A DNA stretch of 64,000 bases from Lentibacter sp. XHP0401 (GCF_025751535.1 NZ_JAOWLC010000002.1:310001-374000); one strand, 5' to 3'; positions 17,959 through 27,800 are shown, counted from the stretch's first letter. Translations and numbers: made by a program. The notes: generated from the letters alone by a model not told the origin.

Positions 17959-18732
17959 ATGACACTCAAAGGTAAAACCGCCGTTATCACAGGTTCAAAT
18001 TCGGGAATCGGTCTTGGCATCGCCTGGGAGATGGCGCGGGCAGGGGCGAATGTGGTGCTTAACTCTTTCACCGACCGTGATGAAGACCATGCCATTGCGG
18101 CCGAAATTGCCGGCGAGACAGGCGTGACTGCGCGCTACATCAAAGCGGATATGTCAAAAGGAGCCGAATGCCGCGCGTTGATTGAGGCGGCGGGCCAATG
18201 TGACATACTGATCAACAATGCCGGTATCCAGCATGTCGCGGCGATCGACGAGTTTCCGACTGATAAATGGGATGCCATTATCGCGATCAACCTGACGTCT
18301 GCTTTTCACACGACTGCGGCCGCCTTGCCTATGATGCGCAAAGCGGGCTGGGGCCGTGTGATCAACATCGCCTCAGCGCATGGGCTCACGGCCTCGCCTT
18401 ATAAATCGGCGTATATTGCTGCCAAGCACGGGGTTGTCGGGCTGACCAAAACCACAGCACTGGAAACCGCGCAGGAGCCTATCACGGCCAATGCTATATG
18501 CCCCGGATATGTGCTCACGCCTCTGGTTGAAGCGCAGATCCCTGACACGATGAAAGAATATGACATGAGCCGCGAGGACGTGATCAAGAATGTCATGCTG
18601 ACGCGCCAACCCTCCAAAGAGTTTGCCACAGTCGAGCAGCTCGGCGGCACAGCTGTCTTTCTGGCATCGGATGCGGCGGCCCAGATTACAGGCACGACTA
18701 TTTCGGTTGATGGCGGTTGGACAGCGTTGTGA
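17959..18732 (+). CDS. bdhA: D-3-hydroxybutyrate dehydrogenase
   Basis: 257 residues, classical short-chain dehydrogenase. The cofactor loop is GSNSGIG (11-17), NNAG follows near 88, and the catalytic Ser-Tyr-Lys is in SAHG...YIAAK. The C-terminal part (ICPGYVLTPLVEAQI, QPSKEFATVEQ) is diagnostic of 3-hydroxybutyrate dehydrogenase, which links PHB or ketone-body breakdown to acetoacetate. The ATG at 17959 is preferred over an upstream in-frame GTG at 17947 because GGAG lies seven bases before it. Its stop overlaps the patatin start, so they form an operon. Confidence 0.92.
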   Translation: MTLKGKTAVITGSNSGIGLGIAWEMARAGANVVLNSFTDRDEDHAIAAEIAGETGVTARYIKADMSKGAECRALIEAAGQCDILINNAGIQHVAAIDEFPTDKWDAIIAINLTSAFHTTAAALPMMRKAGWGRVINIASAHGLTASPYKSAYIAAKHGVVGLTKTTALETAQEPITANAICPGYVLTPLVEAQIPDTMKEYDMSREDVIKNVMLTRQPSKEFATVEQLGGTAVFLASDAAAQITGTTISVDGGWTAL

Positions 18733-19769
18733 GCTCTCCTTTGCGCCTCAACCTCGCATTACAGGGCGGGGGCGCTCACGGAGCCTTCACATGGGGCGCG
18801 CTTGATCGCTTGCTGGAAGAGCCAGATATCGAGATTGCCGCCATTTCAGGCACATCAGCAGGAGCACTCAACGGCGCGGCGCTGAAAGCGGGGTTTCTCA
18901 AGGGGGGCAACGAAGGCGCACGGGAGAACCTTGATTGGCTTTGGAACGAGGTGGCAGGTATTGAGGATTTGGCACTGCCTGCATGGCTGAACAGTTGGCT
19001 TCCATAGCCCGCACAGGTGAGCCAGGCTATCGAGTTTTCCCCGCTCTATATGTGGGGCGATGCGGTGAGCCGGATGCTTTCCCCTTATGGCTGGGGGCCG
19101 CTTTACCAAAACCCGCTGCGTCGTATTGTCGAGCAGTTTGATTTTGACAAAGTCTGCGACGATCACGGCCCCGAGCTTTTTATCTGCGCCACCCAGGTGC
19201 GCGAGGGCAAGGTGAGGATTTTCAGCGGCGAAAATATTAGCACCGATGCCATTCTGGCTTCGGCTTGTCTGCCTACACTTTTTCAGGCGGTCGAGCTGAC
19301 AGACCCTAAAACAGGAACGCGTGAAACCTTTTGGGATGGAGGTTATACAGGCAACCCCGCATTGTTCCCGCTGTTTGATGCCGCACTGCCTGACGATGTG
19401 ATCATCATCAACATCAACCCGCTTGAGCGCGAGAAAAGCCCGGTGACGCCGCAGGAAATCCAGAACAGGATCAACGAGATCAGCTTCAACGCTTCGCTTT
19501 TGCGTGAGTTGCGCAACATCGAGTTTGTTCAGCGGCTTATAGCAGATGGCAATTTGAAAAACGGCGCGATGAAGAACATGCGGGTTCATATGATCGCGGA
19601 TGATGCATTGATGAATGATCTTTCGGTGGCAACTAAAACCGTCGCCGTGCCCTCTGTCATCCAGCAACTCAAACAGGCCGGAAGGCGCGCGGCGGGTGAT
19701 TTCCTCGCAGATCACAAGAGTGATTTAGGAAAAATGCAGACAGCCAATCTTGCCGAGATGTTCGGCTGA
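18729..19769 (+). pseudogene. Patatin-like phospholipase interrupted by an in-frame TAG
   Basis: A GTG start overlaps the bdhA stop (GTGA). Reading frame is constant across the whole span, but codon 93 is TAG (19005-19007), after NSWLP and before PAQVSQAIEF. The first part has the oxyanion loop GGGAHG and the nucleophile motif GTSAG; the second has the catalytic Asp in WDGGYTGN. The break therefore separates the two members of the catalytic dyad, and neither fragment can be active alone. A GTG at 19017 could restart translation. Patatin lipases near bdhA in alphaproteobacteria are thought to act on PHB granules or membrane lipids. Could be a real nonsense mutation, a sequencing error or read-through. 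Confidence 0.85.
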
Positions 19770-20510
19770 TCAGCCCCCGTTTTTCGCCCCGTTTTGCACT
19801 TGCTTGGATGGGTCTTTCGGATTGGGGTAAACAAGCCCTGCGGAAATAACCAGTTTGGCTGCATCTTCAACGGTCATATCCAGTTCGATCACATCGGCGC
19901 GTGGCACAAACAACAAGAAACCCGAGGTCGGGTTGGGCGTTGTGGGAAGAAAGATACTCATCATATCGCCGTCGGCATCGGCCTTGGCTGCAATTTCGCC
20001 CTTGGCGGCTATGGAGACAAATCCGATCGCCCAGATGCCTTTGCGTGGATATTCTATCAGGCAGGCTTTCTCGAAGCTGCGCTCGGACTGGGCAAAGATC
20101 GTTTCGGCAATCTGCTTCACGCCATTGTAGATCGAGCGCACCACAGGCACGCGCTCTAACAGCCCTTCGGCATAGCGAATGAGCGAGCGACCCAAGAGGC
20201 CCTTGGCCAGCCAGCCAACAAAGATTGTGAAGAAGAAGAACACAAACACCCCGACTCCACGGATGTTCACGCCGATCCAGTCTTCCGTTCCACGTGTGCG
20301 TCCAAGCCAGCGGTTGATCAGCTGTTCAGGGTGATAGTTGTTCGGCACAAACGGCATGACAAAACCGTCCACCCAGCCGATGAAGCTCCAGAGCAGCCAG
20401 ATCGTGAAGGCGACAGGCGCGATCACAATCAGACCCGTGAAAAACGAGGCCCGCAGACCCGCAAACATGCTGCGGCGCTTGTGGTGGTCTTCGTCAAAGG
20501 GTGTTGTCAT
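19770..20510 (-). CDS. DUF502 family membrane protein
   Basis: 246 residues. Two membrane helices near the N-terminus (about 20-45 and 80-105, the second with VFVFFFFTIFVGWL) are followed by a conserved soluble part (ERVPVVRSIYNGVKQIAETI, then FLPTTPNPTSGFLLFVP), the DUF502 signature. The family is widespread in bacteria and plants (COV proteins) with no settled biochemical role. It abuts the convergent patatin gene with no spacer, leaving no room for a terminator. A TTTAAC-N4-GTTAAA dyad lies about 50 bases upstream. Confidence 0.9.
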   Translation of the reverse strand: MTTPFDEDHHKRRSMFAGLRASFFTGLIVIAPVAFTIWLLWSFIGWVDGFVMPFVPNNYHPEQLINRWLGRTRGTEDWIGVNIRGVGVFVFFFFTIFVGWLAKGLLGRSLIRYAEGLLERVPVVRSIYNGVKQIAETIFAQSERSFEKACLIEYPRKGIWAIGFVSIAAKGEIAAKADADGDMMSIFLPTTPNPTSGFLLFVPRADVIELDMTVEDAAKLVISAGLVYPNPKDPSKQVQNGAKNGG

Positions 20511-20560
20511 TCGAGGTCCGGTTCCAATCTACAGCGCTTCATTTAGGTATAGGTGGTGAT

Positions 20561-20576
20561 TTTAACAATCGTTAAA
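20561..20576. promoter_or_regulatory. TTTAAC/GTTAAA dyad upstream of the DUF502 gene
   Basis: TTTAAC (20561-20566), AATC, GTTAAA (20571-20576), a perfect 6-bp inverted repeat about 50 bases before the DUF502 start and just behind psuG. It resembles a CtrA box (TTAA-N7-TTAA) but the spacer between TTAA halves is six bases, so the assignment is weak. Confidence 0.3.
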
Positions 20577-20604
20577 GCAAAGGAAACACTGTTTCTCCTC
20601 GGGA

Positions 20605-21510
20605 TTAACTCCCCATTTCGCCTGCAATCTGTGCAGCAAGGCGGGCATTGTTCAAAACAAGGGCGATATTGGTGCTCAGCGAACGCCCTTCTGTCAGCTC
20701 GAAAATACGTGCCAGCAAGAAGGGCGTTACTGCCTTGCCTGCGATGCCTTGGGAGGCGGCCTCTGCTTGGGCTTGGGCTATCACCGGGGCCATCACGGAA
20801 GCACTTATCTCGGCTTCAACGGGCACAGGGTTGCCGACAAGTTGGCCGCCCGGAAGGCCAAGAGCGCGGCGCATCATATGGGCCTTGGCAATCGCGGCGG
20901 GGGTGTCCATCCGCAAAGGGGCAACAAGGCCCGAGGCGCGCGACCAGAAGGCAGGAAAATCATCCTGACCAAAGCCGATAACCGGCACGCCGAGGGTTTC
21001 GAGCACTTCCAGTGTTTTGGGAATATCAAGGATTGCCTTAGCCCCGGCAGCGACAACTGTGACCCGCGTTTGCGCCAGTTCTTGCAGATCGGCCGAGATA
21101 TCAAAGCTGGTCTCCGCACCTTGATGCACGCCACCGATACCGCCTGTTGCGAACACGTGAATATCGGCCAGCACCGCGGCAATCATCGTAGCCGCAACGG
21201 TGGTGGCGCCTGTGCCACCCGTTGCGAGACATGCAGCGAGGTCGGCACGGCTGAGCTTGGCCACGTTTTGCGCCTGCGCCAAAGCTTCAAGCTCTTTGGT
21301 TTCCAGCCCGACATGCAGAACACCATCGAGAACCGCAATCGTCGCAGGTGTTGCTCCGTGTGCACGCACCTCGGCCTCAACTTTCAGAGCGGTTTCCACA
21401 TTTTGCGGATAGGGCATGCCGTGTGTAATGATGGTGCTTTCCAGCGCTACAATTGGCGCGCCTGTGGTGCGCGCTTCGGCAACTTCGGCGGAAAAGGTGA
21501 TATCATACAT
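20605..21510 (-). CDS. psuG: Pseudouridine-5'-phosphate glycosidase
   Basis: 301 residues from ATG 21510, with AGGAG upstream; a longer in-frame start at 21555 lies inside psuK and lacks a ribosome site. Landmarks are ALESTIITHGMPYPQN (near 23-38), ATGGTGATTVAAT, GGIGGVH and the active-site Lys in AGAKAILDIPKTLE, which forms the imine with ribose 5-phosphate. It cleaves the C-C glycosidic bond of pseudouridine 5'-phosphate to uracil and ribose 5-phosphate. Its start overlaps the end of the kinase gene by eight bases, a two-step catabolic operon. Confidence 0.95.
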   Translation of the reverse strand: MYDITFSAEVAEARTTGAPIVALESTIITHGMPYPQNVETALKVEAEVRAHGATPATIAVLDGVLHVGLETKELEALAQAQNVAKLSRADLAACLATGGTGATTVAATMIAAVLADIHVFATGGIGGVHQGAETSFDISADLQELAQTRVTVVAAGAKAILDIPKTLEVLETLGVPVIGFGQDDFPAFWSRASGLVAPLRMDTPAAIAKAHMMRRALGLPGGQLVGNPVPVEAEISASVMAPVIAQAQAEAASQGIAGKAVTPFLLARIFELTEGRSLSTNIALVLNNARLAAQIAGEMGS

Positions 21511-22402
21511 AGTTGTCGTCTCCTGCAACATAAGTTGCGGCTGTTTTCTGGGCAAACTCTATGGCCTCGGCCCGACACTTGCCTTGCAATTCAGCAGCGA
21601 TGTGCGCCGCCATGAAAGTATCGCCCGCGCCTGTGATGCGCGCGGCAATGACCCGCGGGGGAGCGGCCTTGTGACTGTCATTGTTACAAGTATCACAGGC
21701 CATATTTGCGCCATGGGTCACGACGACACGCCGCGCGCCAGCGTCGAGGAGTGCTTTCGCGCCGTCATGGGCTGTGGTCAGACGGCGTGCGCCACTGATC
21801 AGCTCGGCTTCCTCAAGGTTCACATAAAGCGTGGCTCCCTGGTGGGCAATCACGGCGCGCAGACGCTCGGCTTTTCCGGGAGAAGCGGGTGCGACACGCA
21901 AATCAGCCGCAGCAAAGGCAGGGCTGAGAGCGATTTGCTCCAGCAATGCTTCTGTCAGATTGCCATCCAGCGCAATCGGGCCAGAGTAGGGAGCCTGTGT
22001 GCTCCCGAGCGTGCCGTTAAATAAAGGTGCCAGAATCTCATCACCTGCCGCCTCAAGCGAATGCGCATCGGCGATGGCTGCAATGAGACCGTTCGCGCCC
22101 TCGATCGCCATATAGGCATCGGTCGGGCGTTGGCTGAAATGGATGTAATCGCAGACAAGCCCCAAGTCTTTGCCAGCCTTCACAAGCTCGGCACCGGCCG
22201 CATCACGGCCAAGGGCGGAGAGCAGAACAGGGCGCAAGCCGAAGCGCGCCAGCGTCATGGCAATATTCATCGCAACGCCGCCCGGAATTCGGGTTATCCG
22301 CCCCGGCATATCATTGCCGGCGCGCATTTCGCGCGGACTACGGCCGATGATATCCCACAATACGGAACCGATGCAGATGATTTCTTTTGCGTCTCTTTGC
22401 AT
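21503..22402 (-). CDS. psuK: PfkB-family kinase, probable pseudouridine kinase
   Basis: 299 residues from ATG 22402, where the PfkB first strand begins (ICIGSVLWDIIGR). The PfkB signature 1 appears as PGGVAMNIAMTLARFG and signature 2 as ARITGAGDTFMAAHIA, containing the catalytic Asp of GAGD. The overlap with psuG makes pseudouridine 5'-phosphorylation the likely role; this is inference from context. No nucleoside transporter is adjacent. The ribosome site is weak (AAAGA). Confidence 0.88.
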   Translation of the reverse strand: MQRDAKEIICIGSVLWDIIGRSPREMRAGNDMPGRITRIPGGVAMNIAMTLARFGLRPVLLSALGRDAAGAELVKAGKDLGLVCDYIHFSQRPTDAYMAIEGANGLIAAIADAHSLEAAGDEILAPLFNGTLGSTQAPYSGPIALDGNLTEALLEQIALSPAFAAADLRVAPASPGKAERLRAVIAHQGATLYVNLEEAELISGARRLTTAHDGAKALLDAGARRVVVTHGANMACDTCNNDSHKAAPPRVIAARITGAGDTFMAAHIAAELQGKCRAEAIEFAQKTAATYVAGDDNYV

Positions 22403-22613
22403 GGTCTTTAAATGCCGATAAGAGAGCCGCTTGGCAATGCTCTTTGAGCCACGGCAAAGAAGGCTTGCAAAGGGCAGGGGGCGGCTATATACGCGTGCCA
22501 CTAACTTCGCAGATGGAGGCGGGCTTAGGGGGGAGAAATCCTTCTATGTCCACCGGTTGAAGCAATCGCTTCTCTTCCCTCCATCAAGGCATAAACCGGA
22601 AAGGATAAAGACA

Positions 22614-23384
22614 ATGGCTCTTCCTGAGTTCACATTGCGCCAACTGCTTGAAGCAGGCGTACACTTTGGTCACCAAACACAACGCTGGAACCCGCGCATG
22701 GGCCCGTTCATTTACGGCGCACGCAACGGCATCCACATCATGGATCTTACACAAACTGTTCCAATGCTCGATGCCGCGCTCAATGTTGTGCGTGAAACCG
22801 TAGCAAAAGGCGGCCGCGTTCTCTTCGTTGGAACAAAGCGTCAGGCCGCAGCGCCTGTTGCAGATGCCGCAGAAAAATGCGCACAGTATTACATGAACCA
22901 CCGCTGGCTCGGTGGCACGCTGACAAACTGGCAGACTGTTTCAAAGTCGATCAGCCGTCTCAAATCAATCGACGAGAGAATGGAAACCGGCTTTGAAGGC
23001 CTGACCAAGAAAGAACGCCTCGGCATGGAGCGCGACCAAGAGAAGCTTCAAGCCTCGCTTGGCGGTATCCGCGAAATGGGCGGTGTGCCTGATCTGCTTT
23101 TCGTCATTGACGTGAAAAAAGAAGCGCTCGCCGTGGCCGAAGCCAACAAGCTCGGTATCCCTGTTGTGGCTGTGGTTGATACCAACTGCTCGCCAGACGG
23201 CGTTGACTATATCATCCCCGGCAACGACGATGCGGCACGTGCTATTGCGCTTTATACAGATCTGGTTGCCCGCGCGGCGCTTGACGGTATGTCTGCTCAG
23301 CTCGGCAATGCAGGCGTTGATATCGGTGCGATGGAAGAGGCGCCTGTTGAAGAACTCGCCGCCGAAGCCCCAGCTGAAAGCTGA
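22614..23384 (+). CDS. rpsB: 30S ribosomal protein S2
   Basis: 256 residues from ATG 22614 (GGAAAGGATAAAGACA upstream). The conserved N-terminus [20 protein letters not shown], the KTNPKM-like [12 protein letters not shown] and the two S2 signatures ([27 protein letters not shown]) are intact. The C-terminus is an Ala/Glu-rich extension ([15 protein letters not shown]), common in this order. S2 joins the 30S head late in assembly and recruits S1. It is the first gene of the rpsB-tsf operon. Confidence 0.98.
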   Translation: MALPEFTLRQLLEAGVHFGHQTQRWNPRMGPFIYGARNGIHIMDLTQTVPMLDAALNVVRETVAKGGRVLFVGTKRQAAAPVADAAEKCAQYYMNHRWLGGTLTNWQTVSKSISRLKSIDERMETGFEGLTKKERLGMERDQEKLQASLGGIREMGGVPDLLFVIDVKKEALAVAEANKLGIPVVAVVDTNCSPDGVDYIIPGNDDAARAIALYTDLVARAALDGMSAQLGNAGVDIGAMEEAPVEELAAEAPAES

Positions 23385-23465
23385 GCCAAACCGGACGAAC
23401 ACAACACTCGCAGGCGCACAGATGTCGCGCCTGCAAATTTCAATTTTGTTATGAGGAGAGCCAAG

Positions 23466-24341
23466 ATGGCGATCACAGCAGCAATGGTGAAAGAACTGCG
23501 CGACAGCACGGGCGCAGGCATGATGGACGCTAAAAAAGCACTGACAGAAACAGATGGTGACATGGACGCCGCTGTTGACTGGCTGCGCACCAAAGGCCTT
23601 GCGAAAGCGGCCAAGAAATCTGGCCGCACAGCGGCGGAAGGCCTTGTGGCCGTGAATGTTGAAAGCGGCAAAGGTGTTGCCGTTGAAGTGAACTCGGAAA
23701 CCGACTTTGTCGGTAAGAACGCCGAATTCCAGGACATGGTTCGCAAGATTGCAGGCGCGGCAACAGGCGTTTCGACAGTTGAAGAGTTGGCTGCCACGAA
23801 CGTTGACGGCAAGCCTGTCGCCGACATGATCACCGACAAAATCGCAACCGTAGGTGAAAACATGTCGCTGCGTCGCATGGCATCACTCGAAGGCGAAACT
23901 GTTGTGTCATATGTGCATAACGCAGCCACCGACGGCATGGGAAAAATCGGCGTTCTCGTTGCCATGACGGGCGGCAACGAAGGCTTCGGCAAACAGGTTG
24001 CAATGCATATTGCAGCAGCACGCCCTGAAGCGCTGAATGAAGCATCACTCGATCCGGCATGGGTCGAAAAAGAGCGCCAAGTACAGATCGACATTGCTAA
24101 GGAATCGGGCAAGCCCGACGCCGTGATCGAAAAAATGATCGTAGGCCGTATGGCGAAGTTCTTGGCCGAAAACACACTTCTGGGTCAGGCTTTTGTTGTG
24201 AACCCCGACCTGAGCGTTGAGCAAGCAGCAAAAGAAGCTGGTGCAACCATCACTGGCTTTGTGCGTATGGAAGTTGGCGAAGGTATTGAGAAAAAAGAAG
24301 AAAACTTTGCTGAGGAGGTCGCGAAGGCGATGAAAGGCTAA
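23466..24341 (+). CDS. tsf: Elongation factor Ts
   Basis: 291 residues from ATG 23466, preceded by GAGGAGAGCCAAG. The UBA-like N-terminal domain contains [16 protein letters not shown], and the TDFV motif ([10 protein letters not shown]) that pushes on EF-Tu helix D is present near 80. The coiled-coil and two core subdomains follow. It catalyses GDP release from EF-Tu. It follows rpsB by 81 bases and ends in a strong intrinsic terminator. Confidence 0.98.
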   Translation: MAITAAMVKELRDSTGAGMMDAKKALTETDGDMDAAVDWLRTKGLAKAAKKSGRTAAEGLVAVNVESGKGVAVEVNSETDFVGKNAEFQDMVRKIAGAATGVSTVEELAATNVDGKPVADMITDKIATVGENMSLRRMASLEGETVVSYVHNAATDGMGKIGVLVAMTGGNEGFGKQVAMHIAAARPEALNEASLDPAWVEKERQVQIDIAKESGKPDAVIEKMIVGRMAKFLAENTLLGQAFVVNPDLSVEQAAKEAGATITGFVRMEVGEGIEKKEENFAEEVAKAMKG

Positions 24342-24367
24342 CGCCTTATTCCAAAACAGAATGAATG

Positions 24368-24401
24368 CAGCGCCGTTTGTAAAAGCGGCGCTGTTTTCTT
24401 T
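24368..24401 (+). terminator. Intrinsic terminator of rpsB-tsf
   Basis: CAGCGCCG (24368-24375), a 10-base loop, CGGCGCTG (24386-24393), then TTTTCTTT. It lies 26 bases after the tsf stop. The next 207 bases up to the end of the LuxR gene hold a small GTCGG-AAAA-CCGAC hairpin near 24465 and nothing else I can name. Confidence 0.9.
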
Positions 24402-24608
24402 GATAAGCCTTTGAGAGTGTTAAAGCTGCCGGCCTCGGGGCGAAGAATAACCCTTTGGCCGACCGTCGGAAAACCGACAAAGAAGATAGAGCGCTGATAT
24501 CACAGCGGTATTCCCCCAATGTTCCCAGGCTAAAGCCACCACTCACGGAACAGGTTTAGGCTGCCAGAGATGTGACGCCAAGTGAAGTCAGGAATTCCTT
24601 ACCTTGCG

Positions 24609-25373
24609 TCAGACCTGTCCGTAATCGACAACAAAGAGCTGGTTCTGTAGCGCGGCCTTCAAAACGGCTTGCGCTGTGGTTTCAACGCTTAGAACCTCTC
24701 GCGCCAGTCTGAGGTGTTTCTCGACAGTTGCCTGCGTCAACCCCATCAAAAGCGCTGTATCGGCTGTTGTTTTTCCATCTCCAACCCAGTGAAGCGCCTC
24801 AAGTTGCCGCTGCGTCAGGCTGCGCGTAGGTGACACGCGGGGCAGGGAGAGGATCTTCAGATGCACCACATTATTGAGCGCAATGATCTCGCTTTGGTGC
24901 TTTTCCCAAATCGCATCAATCTCGGCTTGTGTCGTATCGGGGCCTCCCGTCAGCGCGATTGCACCTTTCGAACGGGGCGTTACCGAGCTGAAACTGATCG
25001 AGTAGCCTGCGCGAACTCCCAAAGCGTGGTTCTGGGCCATGATATCAATTTCTTCGCTGGTGAGCGAGCCAGCCTCATAGCGTGTGGTGATATCGGACCA
25101 ACTCATGACGCCTTCATTGGCGAGCGCCCAAAGAACCATCGGTGCCTTTTTGTATTTTTCCTCGCCGATAAACCAGTCCAGATACTCTTTTGAATGGTTT
25201 GACAGGATCACGAGGTCATCCGGATCACCGAGTGACTGACCTGAGCGGTAATGGGTGAAGCCGTATAGCAGCCGTATGAAGCCATAATGCTTCATGTGGC
25301 GGCAGTGCATATCCCAAAGCTCTTCAATCGAGCGGGTGCTCATCAGTGTGTTTATTTGGTTATCAAGACTCAT
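24609..25373 (-). CDS. LuxR-family regulator, orphan (solo) type with altered ligand pocket
   Basis: 254 residues. An autoinducer-binding-type domain spans about 15-175 and a GerE-type HTH about 188-250 (TQRQLEALHWVGDGKTTADTA). Aligning by eye with TraR, pocket residues W57, Y61 and D70 become Tyr, Phe and Ala (SKEYLDWF...KKAPMV), whereas W85 (VMSW) and G113 (LGVRAG) are kept. Loss of the Asp that hydrogen-bonds the AHL amide suggests a different ligand or none. No luxI-type synthase is in the window. Confidence 0.85.
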   Translation of the reverse strand: MSLDNQINTLMSTRSIEELWDMHCRHMKHYGFIRLLYGFTHYRSGQSLGDPDDLVILSNHSKEYLDWFIGEEKYKKAPMVLWALANEGVMSWSDITTRYEAGSLTSEEIDIMAQNHALGVRAGYSISFSSVTPRSKGAIALTGGPDTTQAEIDAIWEKHQSEIIALNNVVHLKILSLPRVSPTRSLTQRQLEALHWVGDGKTTADTALLMGLTQATVEKHLRLAREVLSVETTAQAVLKAALQNQLFVVDYGQV

Positions 25374-25460
25374 AGGTAACGATAGGCACCAACAGCCAGT
25401 AATGTCTATGGCTTAGCAGGTATTAAATTAACATAATACATATTATGCGATAATTAGATT

Positions 25461-25491
25461 TGAAAATAAGGGGCGCTCTGTGGCGCCCCTT
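25461..25491 (-). terminator. Intrinsic terminator of gcdH
   Basis: AAGGGGCGC (25468-25476) pairs with GCGCCCCTT (25483-25491) across a six-base loop. Read on the minus strand the stem is followed by TTATTTTC, and it lies 14 bases after the gcdH stop. Confidence 0.8.
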
Positions 25492-25504
25492 TTAATGTTT
25501 GGCC

Positions 25505-26728
25505 TTAGAAAAACGCCTGTAGCCCTGTTTGTGCCCGACCCAAGATAAGCGCGTGAACGTCGTGCGTGCCTTCGTAGGTGTTAACTGTCTCCAGGTTCAT
25601 CGCATGACGAATGACATGATACTCAAGCGTGATCCCGTTTCCGCCGTGCATGTCACGGGATTGTCTTGCAATATCAAGAGCTTTGCCGCAGTTGTTGCGC
25701 TTAAGCAGCGAAATCATTTCGGGTGCTGCGCGTGCCTCGTCCATCAAGCGCCCAAGACGCAATGCGCTGTGCAAGCCAAGTGTGATCTCGGTTTGCATGT
25801 CCGCGAGTTTCTTCTGGAAAAGCTGGGTTTGGGCCAAAGGACGTTTAAATTGATGGCGGTCAAGGCCATACTGGCGCGAGGCGTGCCAGCAGAACTCGGC
25901 TGCGCCCATCGCGCCCCATGCGATGCCATAACGCGCACGGTTCAGACATCCAAAAGGCCCTTTAAGCCCTTGAACATTCGGCAAAAGAGCGTCTTCACCT
26001 ACCTCTACGCCATCCATGACAATCTCGCCTGTGACAGAGGCTCTGAGGCTCATCTTGTTCTCGATTTTGGGCGCGGACAGTCCTTTCATGCCCTTCTCGA
26101 GGATAAAACCACGGATTTTGCCGCCGTGTTCTTCCGACTTGGCCCAAACCACAAAAACATCTGCGATCGGTGCGTTGGAAATCCACATTTTGGCGCCAGT
26201 CAGCTTGTAGCCGTTGGCTGTCTTTTCCGCGCGGGTTTTCATGCCCGCAGGGTCTGAGCCAGCATCTGGCTCGGTGAGGCCGAAACATCCGATAAGGTCC
26301 CCTGCCGCGAGGCCCGGAAGGTATTTTTTGCGTTGATCTTCAGAACCATAGGCGTAAATCGGATACATGACGAGCGAGCTTTGAACGCTCATCATCGAGC
26401 GGTAACCGCTGTCCACGCGCTCTACTTCGCGCGCGACAAGGCCATATGCCACATACGAGCTGCCGAGTCCGCCGTACTCTTCAGGCACGGTAATGCCGAG
26501 AAGGCCCATATCGCCCATCTCTTTGAAGATCTCGGGTGCAACAGATTCATTGGCGTAAGCCTCTGTAATCCTTGGCATAAGCTTTTCCTGAGAGTATGAG
26601 CGCGCGCTGTCTGCAATCATGCGCTCGTCGTCGGCGAGCTCATCTGTCAGGTAAAGCGGATCCTGCCAATCAAATTGCCCAAGCTCAGGGGCATCTTTTG
26701 CTTTAAGTTCAGGGGTTTGGTTGCTCAT
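25505..26728 (-). CDS. gcdH: Glutaryl-CoA dehydrogenase
   Basis: 407 residues of the acyl-CoA dehydrogenase fold. Signature 1 reads [17 protein letters not shown], and the C-terminal catalytic Glu is in [15 protein letters not shown], the arrangement of glutaryl-CoA and isovaleryl-type enzymes. The N-terminal [11 protein letters not shown] and the Arg in [11 protein letters not shown], which binds the glutaryl carboxylate, point to GcdH. It converts glutaryl-CoA to crotonyl-CoA in lysine and tryptophan breakdown, on FAD with ETF as acceptor. It is divergent from a LysR gene whose product probably regulates it. Confidence 0.92.
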   Translation of the reverse strand: MSNQTPELKAKDAPELGQFDWQDPLYLTDELADDERMIADSARSYSQEKLMPRITEAYANESVAPEIFKEMGDMGLLGITVPEEYGGLGSSYVAYGLVAREVERVDSGYRSMMSVQSSLVMYPIYAYGSEDQRKKYLPGLAAGDLIGCFGLTEPDAGSDPAGMKTRAEKTANGYKLTGAKMWISNAPIADVFVVWAKSEEHGGKIRGFILEKGMKGLSAPKIENKMSLRASVTGEIVMDGVEVGEDALLPNVQGLKGPFGCLNRARYGIAWGAMGAAEFCWHASRQYGLDRHQFKRPLAQTQLFQKKLADMQTEITLGLHSALRLGRLMDEARAAPEMISLLKRNNCGKALDIARQSRDMHGGNGITLEYHVIRHAMNLETVNTYEGTHDVHALILGRAQTGLQAFF

Positions 26729-26748
26729 CTTAATGCTCCGTTCGCTAC

Positions 26749-26772
26749 ATGATATTTGGATTTGTTTATCAT
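26749..26772. promoter_or_regulatory. Operator-like dyad between gcdH and its LysR neighbour
   Basis: ATGATA (26749-26754) and TATCAT (26767-26772) form an inverted repeat with a 12-base spacer in the 92-base divergent promoter region. AT-rich dyads of this kind are typical LysR-type binding sites. Confidence 0.5.
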
Positions 26773-26820
26773 GCTGATTGAGAATATAATAACGCTAATT
26801 TGGCTTATTTTAATGCGAAA

Positions 26821-27738
26821 ATGGAATGCATGACGGGTGTAAGGCGAAATCTGCCCTCCTCTCAAGGGCTTGCTGCTCTTGAAGCGCTTGCACGGCTTGG
26901 GAGTGTGACGGCCGCAGCGCAAGAGCTGAGCCTGACCCAGAGCGCTGTTTCGCGGCAGTTGCAGGCGCTTGAGGTGCAACTCGGGGTTGAGTTGTTCATT
27001 CGCCGGGCCAAGCGTGTGAGCCTCACAAGCGCGGGTGCACGCTATGCCGAAGAGGTGCGCCGCGCCCTTGATGTATTGGGCAATGCGGCCTTGCGGCTTC
27101 AAACAAACCCCGAGGGCGGCACGCTGAACCTTGCGATACTGCCCACTTTCGGGATGCGTTGGTTGCTGCCCCGCCTGCCCCGATTTGGCCGTGCACACCC
27201 TGATGTGACAGTGAACATGAACACACGGCTTGCACAGTTTGATTTTGCCAACAGCGATATGGACGCAGCCTTGAGTTTTGGCAGTGGAGACTGGCCAGAT
27301 TGCCGCTCCATGCTACTTGAGAAGGAGGCTGTTTTGCCGATGGCCTCGCCTGAATTTCTTGCAGCAAGCCCCGTAAAACATGCCTCGGATATGAAGCGCC
27401 TGCCGCTTTTGCACATCCAGACCCGACCTGACGCCTGGCAAGACTGGTTTATGGCGCAAGGGGTTGAGACACGCGGCTTTGCCGGCACGCGCTATGACCA
27501 GTTTTCAACCATCTTGCAGGCGGCAAGGCACGGACTTGGGGTTGCGCTGCTGCCCGAATACCTGGCGCGTGAGGAAGAAGCCGAAGGGCGGCTGAATGTG
27601 GTGTTTGGCACGCCATGCCCGAGCCGCGGAAGCTACTATCTTGTCTGGCCGCGAGAAAAAGACAACACCCCTGCCCTTGCCGCCTTTCGAGGCTGGTTGA
27701 AAGAGGAAATCGAGGGGGAAGACCTTTTGCCAAGGTAA
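26821..27738 (+). CDS. LysR-family transcriptional regulator (GcvA-like)
   Basis: About 305 residues. A winged HTH at the N-terminus (LEALARLGSVTAAAQELSLTQSAVSRQLQALE) is followed by a LysR substrate domain of the GcvA subtype (LNLAILPTFGMRWLLPRLPRF). Start choice is uncertain: ATG 26821 and ATG 26830 are both in frame, and a TTG at 26800 is less likely. Divergence from gcdH with a dyad between them indicates control of glutaryl-CoA dehydrogenase, as seen for such LysR/gcdH pairs elsewhere. The effector is unknown. Confidence 0.88.
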   Translation: MECMTGVRRNLPSSQGLAALEALARLGSVTAAAQELSLTQSAVSRQLQALEVQLGVELFIRRAKRVSLTSAGARYAEEVRRALDVLGNAALRLQTNPEGGTLNLAILPTFGMRWLLPRLPRFGRAHPDVTVNMNTRLAQFDFANSDMDAALSFGSGDWPDCRSMLLEKEAVLPMASPEFLAASPVKHASDMKRLPLLHIQTRPDAWQDWFMAQGVETRGFAGTRYDQFSTILQAARHGLGVALLPEYLAREEEAEGRLNVVFGTPCPSRGSYYLVWPREKDNTPALAAFRGWLKEEIEGEDLLPR

Positions 27739-27800
27739 ACGCCCTTATGACGGATTGTCATGTTCGACCGGAAGGCAAACCGTGGGGCAGAGTGTGGGGC

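Noticed and set aside
20561-20576. CtrA-binding site
   Set aside because: The TTAA halves are six bases apart, not seven, so it is listed only as a dyad.
22431-22613. 61-codon extension upstream of rpsB
   Set aside because: The S2 N-terminus and a good ribosome site are at 22614; the extension is the rpsB leader.
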